Source: Epiperipatus broadwayi (taxonomy: Eukaryota > Onychophora > Udeonychophora > Euonychophora > Peripatidae). Taken from it: a DNA stretch of 64,000 nt. This document shows positions 21,215 through 33,339 of this stretch, piece by piece (the stretch's first letter is position 1; each line of letters begins with the position of its first letter). The stretch spans positions 3,219,877 through 3,283,876 of the forward strand of contig JAQFVV010012508.1 in NCBI GenBank assembly GCA_028023455.1. Reading direction: 5' to 3'. Under the pieces are notes generated by a model. The model did not search any database. It saw only the letters and a program-made list of their open reading frames with translations, and was not told the origin of the DNA. Made by a program: the position numbers and the translations under genes.

Positions 21215-22460
21215 GGTTCATCATTTTCCCAGTAAATAGTATGTACAGAAGAATAACTGACTTTATTCATTAAGAAATATTGTTAAATCTTCCAACAAAA
21301 TATATGATTAACTATGACAATTGCCAGATATCTTATCAGCCAGCATTGAGAGATTTATTCTATAACCCCTAATAATACAAATAATTGGAAATCAGAACAA
21401 TTGAGTATGCCTTATTTCAAAAAATAAATTGATATGATTCTTTAACTGTTTTTATAATCATTCATGGATCTTTAAATTTCTGCTAATCCTATTTTTACCT
21501 CAAGTGTTGTCAAGGTTCAAATTAATAAATAATTTTTAGCTATTATCTTAACATACTCCAATATTAATGCTATCTAGTATAAAAATCTCAAATATATACT
21601 AAGGCCTTACTTTATATAACATCCTCATAGCACACTATTTCACCATTCCCAAATTTTAAATAAATAAATTATTGCAAAAACAAAAAAGATAATGATAACC
21701 AACATTCATATGTCTTTGACCTCTGATCTGTATCAATAGAAGATATTCATATGAAGTTATTCATGACCTTATTCTTCAAAAGATTTATCAAATTTTAGCA
21801 AAGAAACTTTGCTAAATCAAACAAATGCAACAGGCTACATACTTACAAAGAACAGGCATGAATCAGACCTGGTTGTCAATCACTTAGATTTCAAATGCAT
21901 TTGATAATGCAAACCTCCAAATACTTATTCAACTAATTCCCACACTTCTAGATGATGTACACAATCTAATAAGTCCTTTTAATTAATTATACAAACAAAA
22001 AAATTTGTATTACTGAAAAAACTGTTTAAAAGTTTCTCCAGTATTCCAAATTATGAAAGAACTTGCACCAACATATAATTGCTTTGTAACTCATCATATA
22101 ATTATTGTTTTGATTATAAGTTATTTGTTTTTTATCATCTGAACTCTCACTACACCATTCTCAGGCCAGATAAAAACAAGTTTTTATCCACTTTTAATAC
22201 CTTGGGGGGGGGGTACATAATCAGTAAATACTAGCAACAATTCCATGAAAAGTATTTATAAATGCGATTTTTAGTGATTTTTTTTTTTTTTTTTAAATCT
22301 AAATTCTCATAATTTTGTGATAAACTGGAAAATAGCAATTGATCAATCCATAGTATTCTGACCTATGAACAGGTTCAGAGATCATTTATATCACAACTTC
22401 ATCCGTTTCTCCACAACATTATCTGCATTACCCTACTCTTTAATCCCACATATCAATTTC
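21215..22460. other. AT-rich non-coding DNA
   Basis: No gene or recognised repeat apart from short homopolymers (a G run near 22203-22212 and a T run near 22280-22293). Confidence 0.5.
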
Positions 22461-22464
22461 CATC

Positions 22465-22575
22465 TCATTATAATATTAATGCCATCTATATTCTTTATTA
22501 CTTTTACAATGCCTTTTTTACAACCTAATATGACAATTTCGATTACCCCAGCAACCCTCTTCAGAAACATAATAC
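22465..22575. repeat. Dispersed repeat shared with 60540-60640
   Basis: Shares ATAATATTAAT, TCTTTATTACTTTTACAATGC-like, CTTTTTTACAA, AATTTC and CCCCAG blocks with 60540-60640 in the same order. On the minus strand both contain CUGAAGA, a GATT/AATC-type hairpin and GAAAUU, a looser version of the F1 core. The 78-codon frame at 22365-22601 overlaps it and is not credible as a gene. Confidence 0.6.
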
Positions 22576-22674
22576 AAATACATGAATATAAATATACATG
22601 AACATATAATTTTACATTTTATATACATACATCTTATAATCATTATTTAATTATTACATTTTTATGTATTATGC

Positions 22675-22880
22675 ATTTTCCTCTTTTTTAGATTCTATAT
22701 TTATCAATTAATATCTATTTCCATCTCTTATATCATCCAACAATATCAATCTTTTCTGTTCTTTCTTCTTGTTTACACTCACCATTCCCTCCAAAACATC
22801 TTTCATTAAATGATTCTTTCTTAATATATGTCCAATCCAGTTTGTTTTTCTATTCTTTACAAAAACGTATAATTTTCAAT
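22675..22880 (-). pseudogene. LINE C-terminal remnant
   Basis: Minus-strand reading gives KNRKTNWIGHILRKNHLMKD, then VLEGMVSVNKKKEQKRL, then ILLDDIRDGNRY. This matches the WIGHILR...L-K-VIEG-V-GKR-RGR...LDDI segment found after the reverse transcriptase in several LINE clades. It is short and flanked by unrelated sequence, so only a fragment remains. Confidence 0.55.
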
Positions 22881-23189
22881 TGACTCTTTTTTTTTTTAAC
22901 AAAACTACAGACTCTAATAGAAAAACTATAATAATTTTCAATTTAATTAGTTTAAATTCTTATTTAACTAAAATAATAATGAAAATATTAGACAGAAATA
23001 TTTTTTAATAGAATGAGATTTTGTTTGAACAAAATTTGGATTTATTTAGAGAATTATTAAATTAATATACTATTCGGGCTTAAACCTGCATATATATATA
23101 AATATGTTGATTCGAAGATTTTCACGGGTTGCATATATAAAAGACATATTTTGCGGGTAGTCAAAACGTCGGTATATCAATATTTAAAT

Positions 23190-23480
23190 TATGTCTTTTA
23201 TATATATGTAATGTTTGCGGGATTCAAACTCAGACTTTCACATGACCCTCAACTCTCCATGCTATCTCATATTGCTGACCCACCTGATCACACACACGTT
23301 GAAAAGGTAAATAATCACCAATATCGGTATTTCGTGCTAAACCAGCACTAATCAATTGGTCCAGATTACCATCTCCACACATATATACAATCAGTGCTCA
23401 GCTTTATATTAAGATAGCCACTCTTCATATTTTAACGGACAGGCTTCAAACTACTCCAACCCACAACTCTTCAGCCTTTT
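23190..23480 (-). mobile_element. F2 ribozyme repeat, partial
   Basis: Contains the F2 left-arm order: CAGACTTTCACATGACCC, the CTATCTCATAT block, the ribozyme region, CCATCTCCACACATATATA and AAGATAGCCACTC. TCACATGA lies at 23238-23245. The open frame 23151-23351 is translated repeat. Confidence 0.72.
23316..23360 (-). ncRNA. Mutated hammerhead-like motif (F2)
   Basis: Minus strand: stem I ACCAA/UUGGU is perfect and stem II GUGC/GCAC is perfect with a G-C closing pair, then GAAA. The core, however, reads UUGAUUA instead of CUGAUGA, so it should be inactive. Confidence 0.6.
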
Positions 23481-24410
23481 CATTGAAAATCTAATGATGG
23501 AACGTTCAAAGCCCACGTTAGTGCCAAAAAGATACAAAGGGAGTGTAATAACTTTCGTAGAAAAATGGCTGAAAAAGAGAAATTAATATTTGTTTCATTG
23601 ACTTTGCTAAAGAATTGTGTAAAGTAAACTTGGTTTTCAGGTAGATACTTTGAAACGAAAAATGTCCTATGTGATTTAATGCATGGTGGAAATGACAAAT
23701 TCAAGTGCTAAAAAAGGAAAGAATAGACTCTAACTTCGATCAATTGGTGTATACGTCATTTCCTAAGCAACTGATCATGTGATTATTTCAAAGGAATAGT
23801 ATTACGGGAAGATTTCTTCTTTTTACAGTGTGCTTGTGTTTTTAAAAGATAAAGTTTTGATTTTTTTATTTGTCTTTATATTTAAGCATAGAAATAAATA
23901 TTATTTCCTTGCAAATGAATTTATAATAAATTCAGAACTTTCCACCAACTTCAATCACTCGTGCTGAAAATGTTTAAAATAGAAATAAAATTTAAAATGA
24001 CTTACTTGAACGAGCAGCAAAGGGGTATCACTTCATCAAGCTTTAAGTCTTTTCTTTTCAGAATATAAGTTGAAATAAATATAATCCATTGTGCTATTTT
24101 TTGCATGTAAATAAATAATACCTAACTAAATTGTTTAGCGACAAATATACTATTTTAATGCAAAAAAGCTTCATTAGTAATATTTTATTTTCCAGATATT
24201 TAAATATGAATACTAATTATATATAATGATATCTGGATTTTGTTTTTTATATTATATTTTTATAATTAATGAAGTTATGAACGTACTATGTATGTGCATA
24301 TATATAAAATTTATTTTATTGTTTATATAATAAATGCCTTTTGTTCATGGTCTTATCTATTTATACATATAAATAGATTAAGTAATATTGATATTTTAAT
24401 GTCCGTGTTA
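23480..24410. other. AT-rich non-coding DNA
   Basis: No element beyond the F2 edge; the 74-codon minus frame at 23480-23704 has no motif. Confidence 0.45.
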
Positions 24411-24419
24411 ATTAAAAAT

Positions 24420-24745
24420 GAATCTTTTGAAGATAGAAGCCTTGGCATTTGTGACAAATATAAGGGTAGATGGGGGCAGAACCGATATGAAGTATGGCTT
24501 CGCCTCATCATCTCTAAGGGAATAATAGATATAGAAACTGATGTGAAACGCAGCAGAATTATCTTAGAATCTTAATTAGGAGAAAGGTAATTATAGAAGG
24601 AACCCTACAGCATGCCATTATTCCTGGTCGGACACATTGGTTCACACCAATGCAGAGAAAAGCCTGGACAGTTGGCATATCACTAGTGCCAACCATGGGT
24701 GTCATATGGGCAAGCTTTTTCATTGATACTGCCAGTTTGAACATT
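24420..24745 (+). other. Unclassified island of higher GC content
   Basis: Composition is clearly richer in G and C than the flanks. A plus-strand frame around 24590-24760 reads EGTLQHAIIPGRTHWFTP, then MGVIWASFFIDTASLNIQ, with no family I recognise. A second frame at 24288-24575 overlaps the left half. It could be an eroded exon, SINE-like repeat or DNA-transposon fragment. Confidence 0.35.
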
Positions 24746-24884
24746 CAGGCTTTTGAGTAATTTGAAAGTTAAGAATCTAGATTATTCTGAAAATTACTGA
24801 TTAATAATGGTTTTCAAGTACGAAAACAATGCCTCAAAGATACATACCAAACTAAGTTATTGTGAATACTAGTCACGGATGCTT

Positions 24885-25150
24885 CTGGGATGAGACGGGC
24901 TTTTATGTTGCAATTATGGTTTAAATCTCTCTGTTGGTATCATAAATGTATTGATATATACTTGATAAAATCATGAGTTAAGTTTTCTGTGACATATGAA
25001 CTAAGAATATAAATTCAAACAATTAAATCGGGGATGATGAAGCCCACTGTGGTTTCAATCTCATGATTACCATAGATGTATCCATATACACTTAATAAAT
25101 TCATTGATTAAACTTTGTAAAATATAAGTTATAAGAATGTAAATTCAAAT
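24885..25150 (+). repeat. Diverged tandem duplication, about 125-bp unit
   Basis: Two units share the GATGA...GGGCTT/AGCCC start, a GGTTTAAATCTC or GGTTTCAATCTC block, an ACCATAGATGTAT-like block, TACACTTAATAAA-like DNA and a TAAATTCAAA end. The GGTTTCAATCTC piece resembles a B box, so a SINE origin is possible. Confidence 0.5.
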
Positions 25151-25159
25151 TTTAAACAT

Positions 25160-25920
25160 AGTTAATAAAGCTCTTTTGATTTAAAAAAAGAATCTTTGTC
25201 AAAGAATAAAATTAAAGTTATTAAAGATTTGCTTTTATTATTGAAGAATTCTATGTATGATTCTTTGGTATTATTCCTGCTATGATATATTACTCCAGTG
25301 ACGTTTTTGTCCAGCAATAATTATTCAAAGTTTTCATTTATGATGCATATCATCCCATAATCCTGGCATGACTAATCCATGTCAAATATATACATGTCAC
25401 CAATTTGTAAAATGTATTGATCTGTATGCTTTTGTTCTTTTTAATTCTAGTAATTTTGTGCTATCAAAATGGAGAGATAAATTCATTACGGGGGGGGGGG
25501 GACACATGATATTAAATAACAACAGGTAGGTGTGAATTTTAATATGGTACTTTTTGTAAGTTTTTATTTCAGCATTTTAAATGCTGTCAAAAACATCTTT
25601 CCTCCACCCAATATAATACATCACTATGTGCAGTCATAAACACTCAACATGTGTAATACCAAATTTCAAGTAAAAAAAAAATATACATCTTATTTCTAAT
25701 GATGAAAAGATATATTCATTACAGAAAAAGAAAAAATATTAAAAAGAACACTGAAACATTTTTTAAATAATGAACTGTAACAAAGGTTTATTTCTTGCAT
25801 CATTTGAGAGTGATATGGTTTTATATTTAAAAATACCTTTACACCTAAAACTTTATTAATATTTATGACTTTTGTATTTGTTAAAACATTATATATGTTG
25901 TGTTTTTTTTTTAAATTTTA
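25160..25920. other. AT-rich non-coding DNA with a G12 run
   Basis: No gene. A run of twelve G at 25490-25501 is the only notable feature. Confidence 0.5.
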
Positions 25921-25939
25921 AAATATAAGGTTAGGTCTC

Positions 25940-26330
25940 TGCCTTATGTCTTATGCAATGTTATATTGCTAGACTACTAATATATGGTATGGCTGAAGAT
26001 CTCTCAGCCCCATATAGCTATTTGAGTTGGATAGCTGAGTTTGAAGACATGTAGATGTCTGAAAATTTCAGATTTTCCACTCAATAGATAACTTTTAGTT
26101 AAATGCTGGCTTTGAGTTGGTATTTTTAGATCTGAACCTACCCTAGCACCTCTCTGAGGAGTGCCAAAGCACAAAACCATGGTCAGAGGTTTGGGGAGGG
26201 GGTCCTGACAGAGTTATTTTAAATGCTTTCTCTAGCTAAGCATTTAGCACAAAGCTTGTTGAGGAATTGGCAATCCTCATTGTTTATAACTTACAAGCTT
26301 AAAAGAATAGGGTCATGTGATCTATGACTC
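25940..26330 (+). mobile_element. F4 repeat, single ribozyme
   Basis: Shares GATAGCTGAGTTTGAAGACA, GATGTCTGAAAATTTCAGA and the ribozyme block with 19903-20383, plus the TTTATAACTTACAAGCTTAA end and the TCATGTGA octamer (26313-26320) with 17041-17100. Only one ribozyme arm is present. Target duplication not resolved. Confidence 0.75.
26148..26190 (+). ncRNA. Near-perfect type I hammerhead ribozyme (F4), G12 mutated
   Basis: Stem I is ACCUCU (26148-26153) with AGAGGU (26185-26190), six perfect pairs. The core CUGAGGA (26154-26160) satisfies CUGANGA. Stem II GUGC/GCAC around CAAA has the ideal G-C closing pair (26161-26172). Stem III is the palindrome ACCAUGGU (26176-26183), four pairs without a loop, and H17 is C (26184). 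The only departure is AAA in place of GAA (26173), loss of catalytic G12. This is the clearest structural match in the window. Confidence 0.82.
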
Positions 26331-26948
26331 TTATTTTGACTATTTTAAACTTGCAGTTTGCTATCTTTAGATAAAGCTAAAACTTTGTCTTACAATTTGC
26401 TTTTTTTTTTTTAGGTTTAAAAAAACCGCTCACTATTTAAAAAAACATTTCTGGGTTCTTTTTCATAGTTTTTCTTTTTCCATAATGAATATATCTCTCC
26501 AGCATTGGAAATATTTTTTCTTTTTAGATTTGAAAAACATGGTATGGGTGTATATAATAGACAAAGTGCTGTGTTATGCTGGGAGGAGGGAGTATGGCTT
26601 TGACAACACAAATTGGCATAATAAAAAATCACAAAAATATTAAGACCTCACATTGCATTTTTTCCTTTCTCCATAATGAATATATCTCTTTTTTTTTACA
26701 TTTGAAGTTTGGTATTACACATGGTATGATGAATTACTCTTGTGACATATTATTCTAGGCTTGTAATATGTTTAAAATAATGCCACCAGAGGATCTGCAG
26801 ACAAATTTTATCGATTACTTTTGTCTGTGCATCCCTTCGAAGTATTATTTTAAACATATTGCCAACTTATCTGTATCACCAGAGTAATATGTCTTAGTAA
26901 GAATAATACCAAACCAATGGTAATTTTTATAAGAATAGGGAAAAGTGG

Positions 26949-27933
26949 ATGATAGATTATATTATTTCTTCTTCTATTTGTTTAGTTTATATTAATTATT
27001 TGGAAAAGGAAATTATTATTAAGAAGGACTGCATATATTTAAAGTTATTTGTGGGATACGTTGATGATTGTTTGTTTGCAGTTAAAAATGATAAATTGAA
27101 AGATTTGGTAAATGAGTTTAATTATTTTGATCCTTTTATAAAATATAGTATAGCAAGTGGGGGAGGGGCGTTAGATTTTGTTAAATTAAAATTTTTATAT
27201 TTGTTAGAGTTTTTTTTACATTTCTATGTAAAGAATAATTGTTTGGTATATAGTCACTATGTTAAGAGTAAGGATTTAAGATCTATAATTAAGCCTGATA
27301 ACTATCAATCTGTATCTCATAAAGTAGCTGCTTTAAGAAATTATTGTTATAGAAATAAATAATTAAATAATTCTAGTGGAGTAGCTTTTTCAGAAAGGTC
27401 ACTTTTATAAAGATTATTTGACTCTTGGCTACTCTGATAAATTTATTAAAAGCATTTTATTTAATAGTAGTAATAGTTATAAAGATGTAAAGGATAAAGA
27501 AAAATATGATTTTATTGTCTTGCCTTTTAAATTGTCTTCTTATAGAAGTGTATGTAAAAATAATAATTTGTTTAGAAATAAAATTGCTTGGAAAAGAGAT
27601 TACTTTCAATAATTTATTAAATATTACAAATACTTTTAAGACAGGTTTTTAGCCTGTATCAAATGCATCTTCCTGTGTACTTAATAAATAATTACAACTT
27701 TAAATAATACAAAGAAAATTTTTGATAGAAAGACTATTCCAGTAGTGTATATTATCCCTTGTTTTTATAAAAAGGTAAATATAAGTCAAAGTAGTTTGAG
27801 CTTAAATGAAAGAATAAAAGTACATAAAAGCAGGGTTAGAAATAAATATCTCAGTTCTGCTTTATATATTTATGACAATATATTATTATTTATTATTGTT
27901 ATTATTATTATTAGTTATCATAGTGTTAAATAG
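26949..27933 (+). pseudogene. Penelope-like element: RT end and GIY-YIG nuclease, degraded
   Basis: Frame 26949-27362 carries the reverse-transcriptase motif C as YVDDCLFAV, followed by LKDLVNEFNYFDPFIKYSIA and a LDFVKLKFLYLL piece that replaces the usual LDF-D-I block, then the KVAALRNYCYRNK segment. A second frame (27418-27612) continues the linker. Frame 27745-27933 begins VYIIPCFYKKVNISQSSLSL and continues NERIKVHKSRVRNK, which is a GIY-YIG endonuclease in which the second motif is changed (NIS instead of YIG). Frameshifts and lost catalytic residues make it inactive. Order RT then GIY-YIG is diagnostic of PLEs. The 5' part with RT motif A is absent. Confidence 0.78.
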
Positions 27934-28029
27934 TAGATAGGATTAATAGTTATTTAATTAGAAGTAGGAATATTATTATTTACTATTGTTATTATTATTG
28001 GTTAGGTGTAATTAAAAATGATACAAAAT

Positions 28030-28780
28030 CCCTTATCATAATTGGCTACGGTAGATATTTTTAAAATTGATTAGATTTACTTTCAAGAACCTGAGATTAT
28101 TATAATTGTATATTAGTAAAAAAGATTAGAGTTTAGTTTAGTAATATTATACCAAATTACTTATTATTAAAATCATAAGAATACTATGAATTTATTATTA
28201 TTATTTGACATAATAGGGGGGATAGTGTTCTTATGTCACTGAGAGTGTATCCTGTGGGATGTAGGCTCAATGTAATTTATTACTGCTTAACCTCCACTAA
28301 AATGTCTCATGATTTTATTAGTATTTTATTAGTTTAATTTTTATAAGTCGAAACATATATCATTTATTAATTATTTAGAGCTAATCGAATGGTAGAAATT
28401 ATGATAGGATATCTTTATTATTTATAATATTATAAGTATTTTAGTCGGAGCATTATTATTTATTGAGCTAGTTTTATTTTTCCATTATGTATCGAACGGA
28501 AAGTGAGGGTACAATATATATATATACTAATAAAAGAAAAATACACAAATACTTCTCTATAAAGCTGCTTTAATATTTCAACCAGAGGACTGGCTTTCAT
28601 CAAATTGCACAGCAAAATGACAACTTCCAGAATTTAAGCATTAAAATTTTTTTTCCAATATTCTGTGTGATTGATAGTATACTATTGGTATGCTAAAGAA
28701 AATTATTGAATTTTATAGATTTGTAGAGAAAAAAATGTTATTCGTTTACACGTTAATGATTCTGATGCAATTTTTTTGTT
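28030..28780. other. AT-rich DNA downstream of the PLE
   Basis: Probably includes the 3' end of the Penelope-like copy (28000-28330), but no terminal repeat or ribozyme was recognised. Confidence 0.4.
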
Positions 28781-28782
28781 AA

Positions 28783-28853
28783 TGCAATGGTTGCTAGTCA
28801 TGGTCAAAAATGTGGCGATTTCATGCCGCTTCCGACCGTTCAAATCCTGTCAC
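28783..28853 (+). other. tRNA-like sequence (pseudo-tRNA or SINE head)
   Basis: A GTTGCTAGTCATGGTCAAA stretch in the A-box position, a GGCGATTTCATGCC hairpin in the anticodon-arm position and CCGTTCAAATCC as B box are spaced as in a tRNA. Acceptor pairing is poor, so a functional tRNA is unlikely. Confidence 0.35.
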
Positions 28854-28859
28854 TTTTAA

Positions 28860-29800
28860 TGGTACAGTAAAGATTTTATAATCATTTAAAAATTTAGAAA
28901 AAGTTCCGTAAGATGCTGCCCTCTCTTGAATTATTTTACAAGTAAAAAATCAATAAAAATGTCCTTGAGACTTTAACAAAAGAAATAGGATGTCTCTTCT
29001 CTGATCTTATTGGCTGTTACATTTTGACAACAAAGGAAATGGCTGTCAATCACTGAAAAAGTTACGATATGCTTTTGTTTCATTTTGAAAATGATAAACA
29101 AATGTTTTAGATGTATTTTTTGACAAATTACAAATTATTTTGATAAAATATGCTAAAACAAAATTATTTAAAAAAAATAGTTAAGATTTTAACAAAAATT
29201 ACAAAAATTACTTGCTTTTTCTGCAATGTAAACAAATCATGTCGTCATCCAAAATGTTTTCATTGGTCAAAAATATTGTTTTACATTTCTCCGTTCACAA
29301 ATAATTTGGCAATTATAAAGAGAAATTCATTTTTGAAAAAACTTTCATTCACTTTCATAATCTGACAAATTATTAATATACTTTTTACAAACAAAACTAA
29401 ATTGAATATAATATTAAAAGATGAATATATTTTGATCATTGAATTTGTATTTTGACACTTCACTTTGTGAATTAACCAATTAAAATGTTAGGCTTTTACC
29501 TCACTCGGCCAATAAAATAATCAGCAATTAAGAGGTTAAAGATTTATTTTTTTTACCAAAAATAATTAATAATAACAAAAGTAAGATTATCTGAGTGATA
29601 ATGGTGATAATGTAATAATGGCAATGAAACAGAAACATATTTAATTAACAGCAAAAAAATTATTTATTTACACTATGAGATAATATTTATATGATAAAAT
29701 ATTTATTTACAATAAGCGTTATTTTTTAAATTTAATAAATGAATAAAGACTTTCTTCAAAATATTGAAGAAGCGGATTATTATGACTTTTTCATTACAGA
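28860..29800. other. AT-rich non-coding DNA
   Basis: Short open frames at 29150-29365 and 29281-29463 have no motif. Nothing else seen. Confidence 0.45.
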
Positions 29801-29801
29801 T

Positions 29802-30239
29802 TTTATCTTGTGTTGGAGATGAAAGTATTCATTTATTATTATTAACATTCATAAAAAACGCATGTTCGTTAGTTTGAAAGGCTAATCTTTAGTTTATTAT
29901 AATTTATAAACAGAGCACTATATAAATAAATGCCTCATTTACATATGTTTAGTTTCATTTAAGAGTGACATTTTGTAAATTCTAGATAATTTCGTTGATG
30001 TCATTCATTCAGACATAGTAAACAGTGATTTAAAGTGATTGATTTATCCTCACGCTTTCATTTCCAATACTAAAGATTTGCCCATATATAAGCATTTGGG
30101 TTGAATGAATAAGTGGATTCATTTTATTCATTTGCAAAGACTTTATCTTGTGTTGGAGATGAAAGTATTCATTTATTATTATTAACATTCGTAAAAAGCG
30201 CATGTTCGTTAGTTTGAAAGGCTAATCTTTAGTTTATTA
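29802..30239 (+). repeat. Pair of 98-bp direct repeats, 340 bp apart
   Basis: Copies at 29802-29899 and 30142-30239 are nearly identical, sharing TTTATCTTGTGTTGGAGATG, TTCATTTATTATTATTAAC and CATGTTCGTTAGTTTGAAAG with only a few differences. The segment between them has no coding capacity. Possibly a recent segmental duplication or the ends of a small element. Confidence 0.85.
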
Positions 30240-30244
30240 AAATT

Positions 30245-32380
30245 GATAATAGAATTCCAAATCATTGCAATTTCTTTTATTCTTAATACAATCAATGCTT
30301 CTATGATAATTCAACATTATTACACTTTTAATTTGACAAAATATAATGTCTTTTATATGCATTTCTGAAACAATGAAACATTACATTGGATTGTCTTTCG
30401 TAAATTATTCATTAATTATTTATGTTTAGATCAGAGTTTTATAAAACATGTAATAAGTACTTCATTAATAAGTAAAATTAATGTCAATAATGAATTAAAA
30501 TTTTATTTAAAATGTCAAAAGTAATTATTACAGTCAAAGTTTAAATTAACTAATGATTTTAAAATAATGATAAAATAAATGTATACTTCCAATGTATATT
30601 TAGATTCCATTGACTTTCTTGAAAAATTGTTAAGATGTTTAGCATCTTTCCATGATTTACTGTTTGATAAGCCGGTTAAACATATACTTTAGAATAGTAC
30701 TGCAATAGATGACTTTTAAGTCTTTTATTCAGACATTTGAACATTTGATATGATAAAAGAAAAGTCAACTAAAAACTTTTCAATTGATTTAAAAATGATG
30801 AAATAAAATCCAATCAATAATTTTAGTAATAATTTCAACACACACTAATAATTATTTTCTGTTTTTTTCTTTTTATATCAAAACATTTATGCATGTATGT
30901 TTTTCATAGTACCTATCAAATGTCTTAGTTCAACCAATCCCATTTAAATATGGAGGTGGACTATTTAAATTACTAGTGTAGTTTTAAAATTTTATAATGA
31001 ATTAACTTGACTTTGAACTTTTTACTTTAGACTATCTTAATTCATGTGATGTCTAGACTGATAATGAACTTTATTAATTGCAATTTAGTTATTAAATAAA
31101 TGATTTATTTGACTAATTTAAACTTATGTATTTATATTTTTAAATTAAGCACATTTAACTCAAAATGCAATCTTGATTTTACTTTATTTAAAATCTTTTA
31201 ATATTGTAATTATTCAATGCACTCTTTTGATAAAATATAGCTTTTAATAAATCCTTTTTAAATCTTTTATTTATTTAAATACATACACCAACACTAACAC
31301 ACATATATATTAGATACAACCATTACTCTAAAAGCAATAAATCTAACTTATTACCTATTTAAAACATTTAAATTAAAACTTACACCAATTAATTATATTT
31401 AAATTCAACATCTTTAAACTCTGACTTTAATTAACTCTTAAATTAACTAACATTTTATAAATTATTTTAAAACCATGTGCTATAAAACTAACAAACAGAA
31501 GTCCTAATAAAAATTAAATAACCATATTTTGTGCAGAATAAAACAACTTTATTAACTGCCTACATCTAAAACATATTTAAATCTAAACTATTAACTTGGG
31601 ATTTTTAATGAAACTCTAAAGAATCTAATTAGCATTTCTTAGTAAATATTTAAATATGCTAAGGAAATTATTTTAATCAATAAATACATTTAGCTAAGAT
31701 TTTATATTTGAACATCAAGAAGGAAATTTATTTAATATAGTCTAAAAAATGTTTTTTAACACATTGTAAAATATATTTAGCCCACATGATCAAATATGGT
31801 TACTATATATATATTGTTCCTATATTGATATAGGCACATATAATTTTTATCTAAAATTATTATTAAAGTAGTCTTTCGCTAAAGAAAAACATAAAGTTAA
31901 ATGTTGAAGAGTTTATTCAGTTTGTTTTGAAAAAGATAAAAATCAAATAGTTTTCTAGCATTAGTTTTGAAATAAAAAGGGGAGAGGGGAGTCTTGGTTT
32001 GAGAAAATAAACTAAGGGTTATAAAAGGAAATAAATAGTTTTTATTAGTATTCGTAAAAATATAATTTAAAAGGTTAAAATATACAAATCTCTTTTTATT
32101 TAAGTTTAATTAAAGAAAAAATAATGTTAAAACTAAATAGTAAATTGTATTAAAAATATATATGCGTATATATGTACGATTTGTAAATAAATAAAATGTA
32201 TGTGAAAGTTAAAGAAGATTATCATTAAAAAAAATGGCAATGGCTATTAGATATTAATTAATATAAAACAATACGATTTTGCATGGCTATTACTAATTAA
32301 GCAATCTTTCAAAACACGTTTATCAAATGATTATCAATTCGACAACAGATCTTTGCCAGAGATATGAGAAAGACAACAAG
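30245..32380. other. AT-rich non-coding DNA
   Basis: No genes, RNA genes or elements recognised. Confidence 0.5.
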
Positions 32381-32387
32381 GCGCAGG

Positions 32388-32395
32388 TATAAATA
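32388..32395 (+). promoter_or_regulatory. Candidate TATA box with initiator
   Basis: TATAAATA at 32388-32395 is followed 33 bases later by TCATTCC (A at 32421), which fits the initiator consensus, and an AGATC pentamer near +27 resembles a downstream promoter element. DNA just upstream and downstream is less AT-rich than the surroundings. This could be the promoter of a host gene or of an LTR element. Confidence 0.4.
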
Positions 32396-32420
32396 GACCT
32401 TTTTTTTTATCGGACAATTC

Positions 32421-32787
32421 ATTCCACAAATTAATTGAGTTGAGACAGATCAGTTCCACAAATTAATTGAGTGAGTGCAGTTCAGAAATTAATTGTGCAG
32501 TTAACAAACAAAATGCAGTGTTGAGAAGATCTTGGGAATGCACGTTTATCTCCAGCCCAGATGTCCGATGAAAACAGCAGATCTGCCCGTGAAATAATGT
32601 CAGCTTAACATCGTAGAAAATCTCCGTCCGTATCTAATTGTCTTCGATAGTAATAATCGTGAAAATCAGGAAACTCAGCAAGGAAACGTCCCAGCCGGCT
32701 GGAAGCATTCATACTGGAACCATTCATACTGGAAGAAACAACAAACAAGAAGAAAACAAAGTGTTAAATCTACGTTCAAAATCCTAG
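32421..32787 (+). other. Candidate non-coding first exon with splice donor
   Basis: Begins at the initiator and ends at CCTAG followed by GTAAAAC, a plausible 5' splice site at 32788. It contains a short repeated motif, TTCCACAAATTAATTGAG (around 32424-32480). Its ATGs open only very short frames, so any transcript would have an untranslated leader. Composition is noticeably less AT-biased than the flanks. No downstream exon is identified. Confidence 0.35.
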
Positions 32788-32799
32788 GTAAAACATTTG

Positions 32800-33330
32800 C
32801 TTATTTTCGTTATACTATAATAGCCATTGCATTTCATTAATTCATGCGAATCCTCCAAGAGTCTAATTATATGAACTCGATATCATACATAAATGAACTA
32901 TTGATGTGTGTGATTAAATTTCAAATGCTATGTAATACTTTAATATTATTATGTGTGTGCATGAGTTAATATGTGCGTGATCCTTATATCAATATTATTA
33001 GTTAAATTAGATAAATACCAGTGTTTTGTTATGAAAGTAAACAAGAATATTTAAATTAGTTTAGAAATGTCAATTTAAAATATGCATGTGTTTTATTAGA
33101 ATTATAAAATGATTAAATTTAGAAAATAAATGTTAGTTAATAAATTATCTTTAAAATTAAACTTTATTTGTCGGTCAATTCTTTTTAACAAATTCTTTAT
33201 CAAGTCTTTTAACCACTAATTAAGTATAATCTATTAGTGATTACAAACAGCTGAGCTAGTCGTGGATTTAGACGTTGAGTTAGTGGCCATTGTTTAAAGT
33301 GCGTTATTTATTCATCCTTGAATAGATAGC
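32800..33330. other. AT-rich DNA between the candidate exon and a primer-binding-like site
   Basis: No coding content. If the region is an LTR this would be R/U5, otherwise intron or intergenic. Confidence 0.35.
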
Positions 33331-33339
33331 TGGCGCCCG
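33331..33339 (+). promoter_or_regulatory. Primer-binding-site-like sequence
   Basis: TGGCGCCCG is complementary to the 3' end of lysine-type tRNAs and is the usual start of the primer-binding site in many LTR retrotransposons. The next bases (TGTTTA) do not continue the match. No gag-like frame follows. Confidence 0.25.

Noticed and set aside
28310-28360. GTCGAAACATATATC downstream of the plus-strand PLE as the 3' half of a PLE hammerhead
   Set aside because: No CUGANGA partner at a suitable distance was found.
28501-28530. TATATA runs as promoters (also near 34993, 52180 and 63690)
   Set aside because: Simple dinucleotide repeats in AT-rich DNA; no initiator or transcript evidence.
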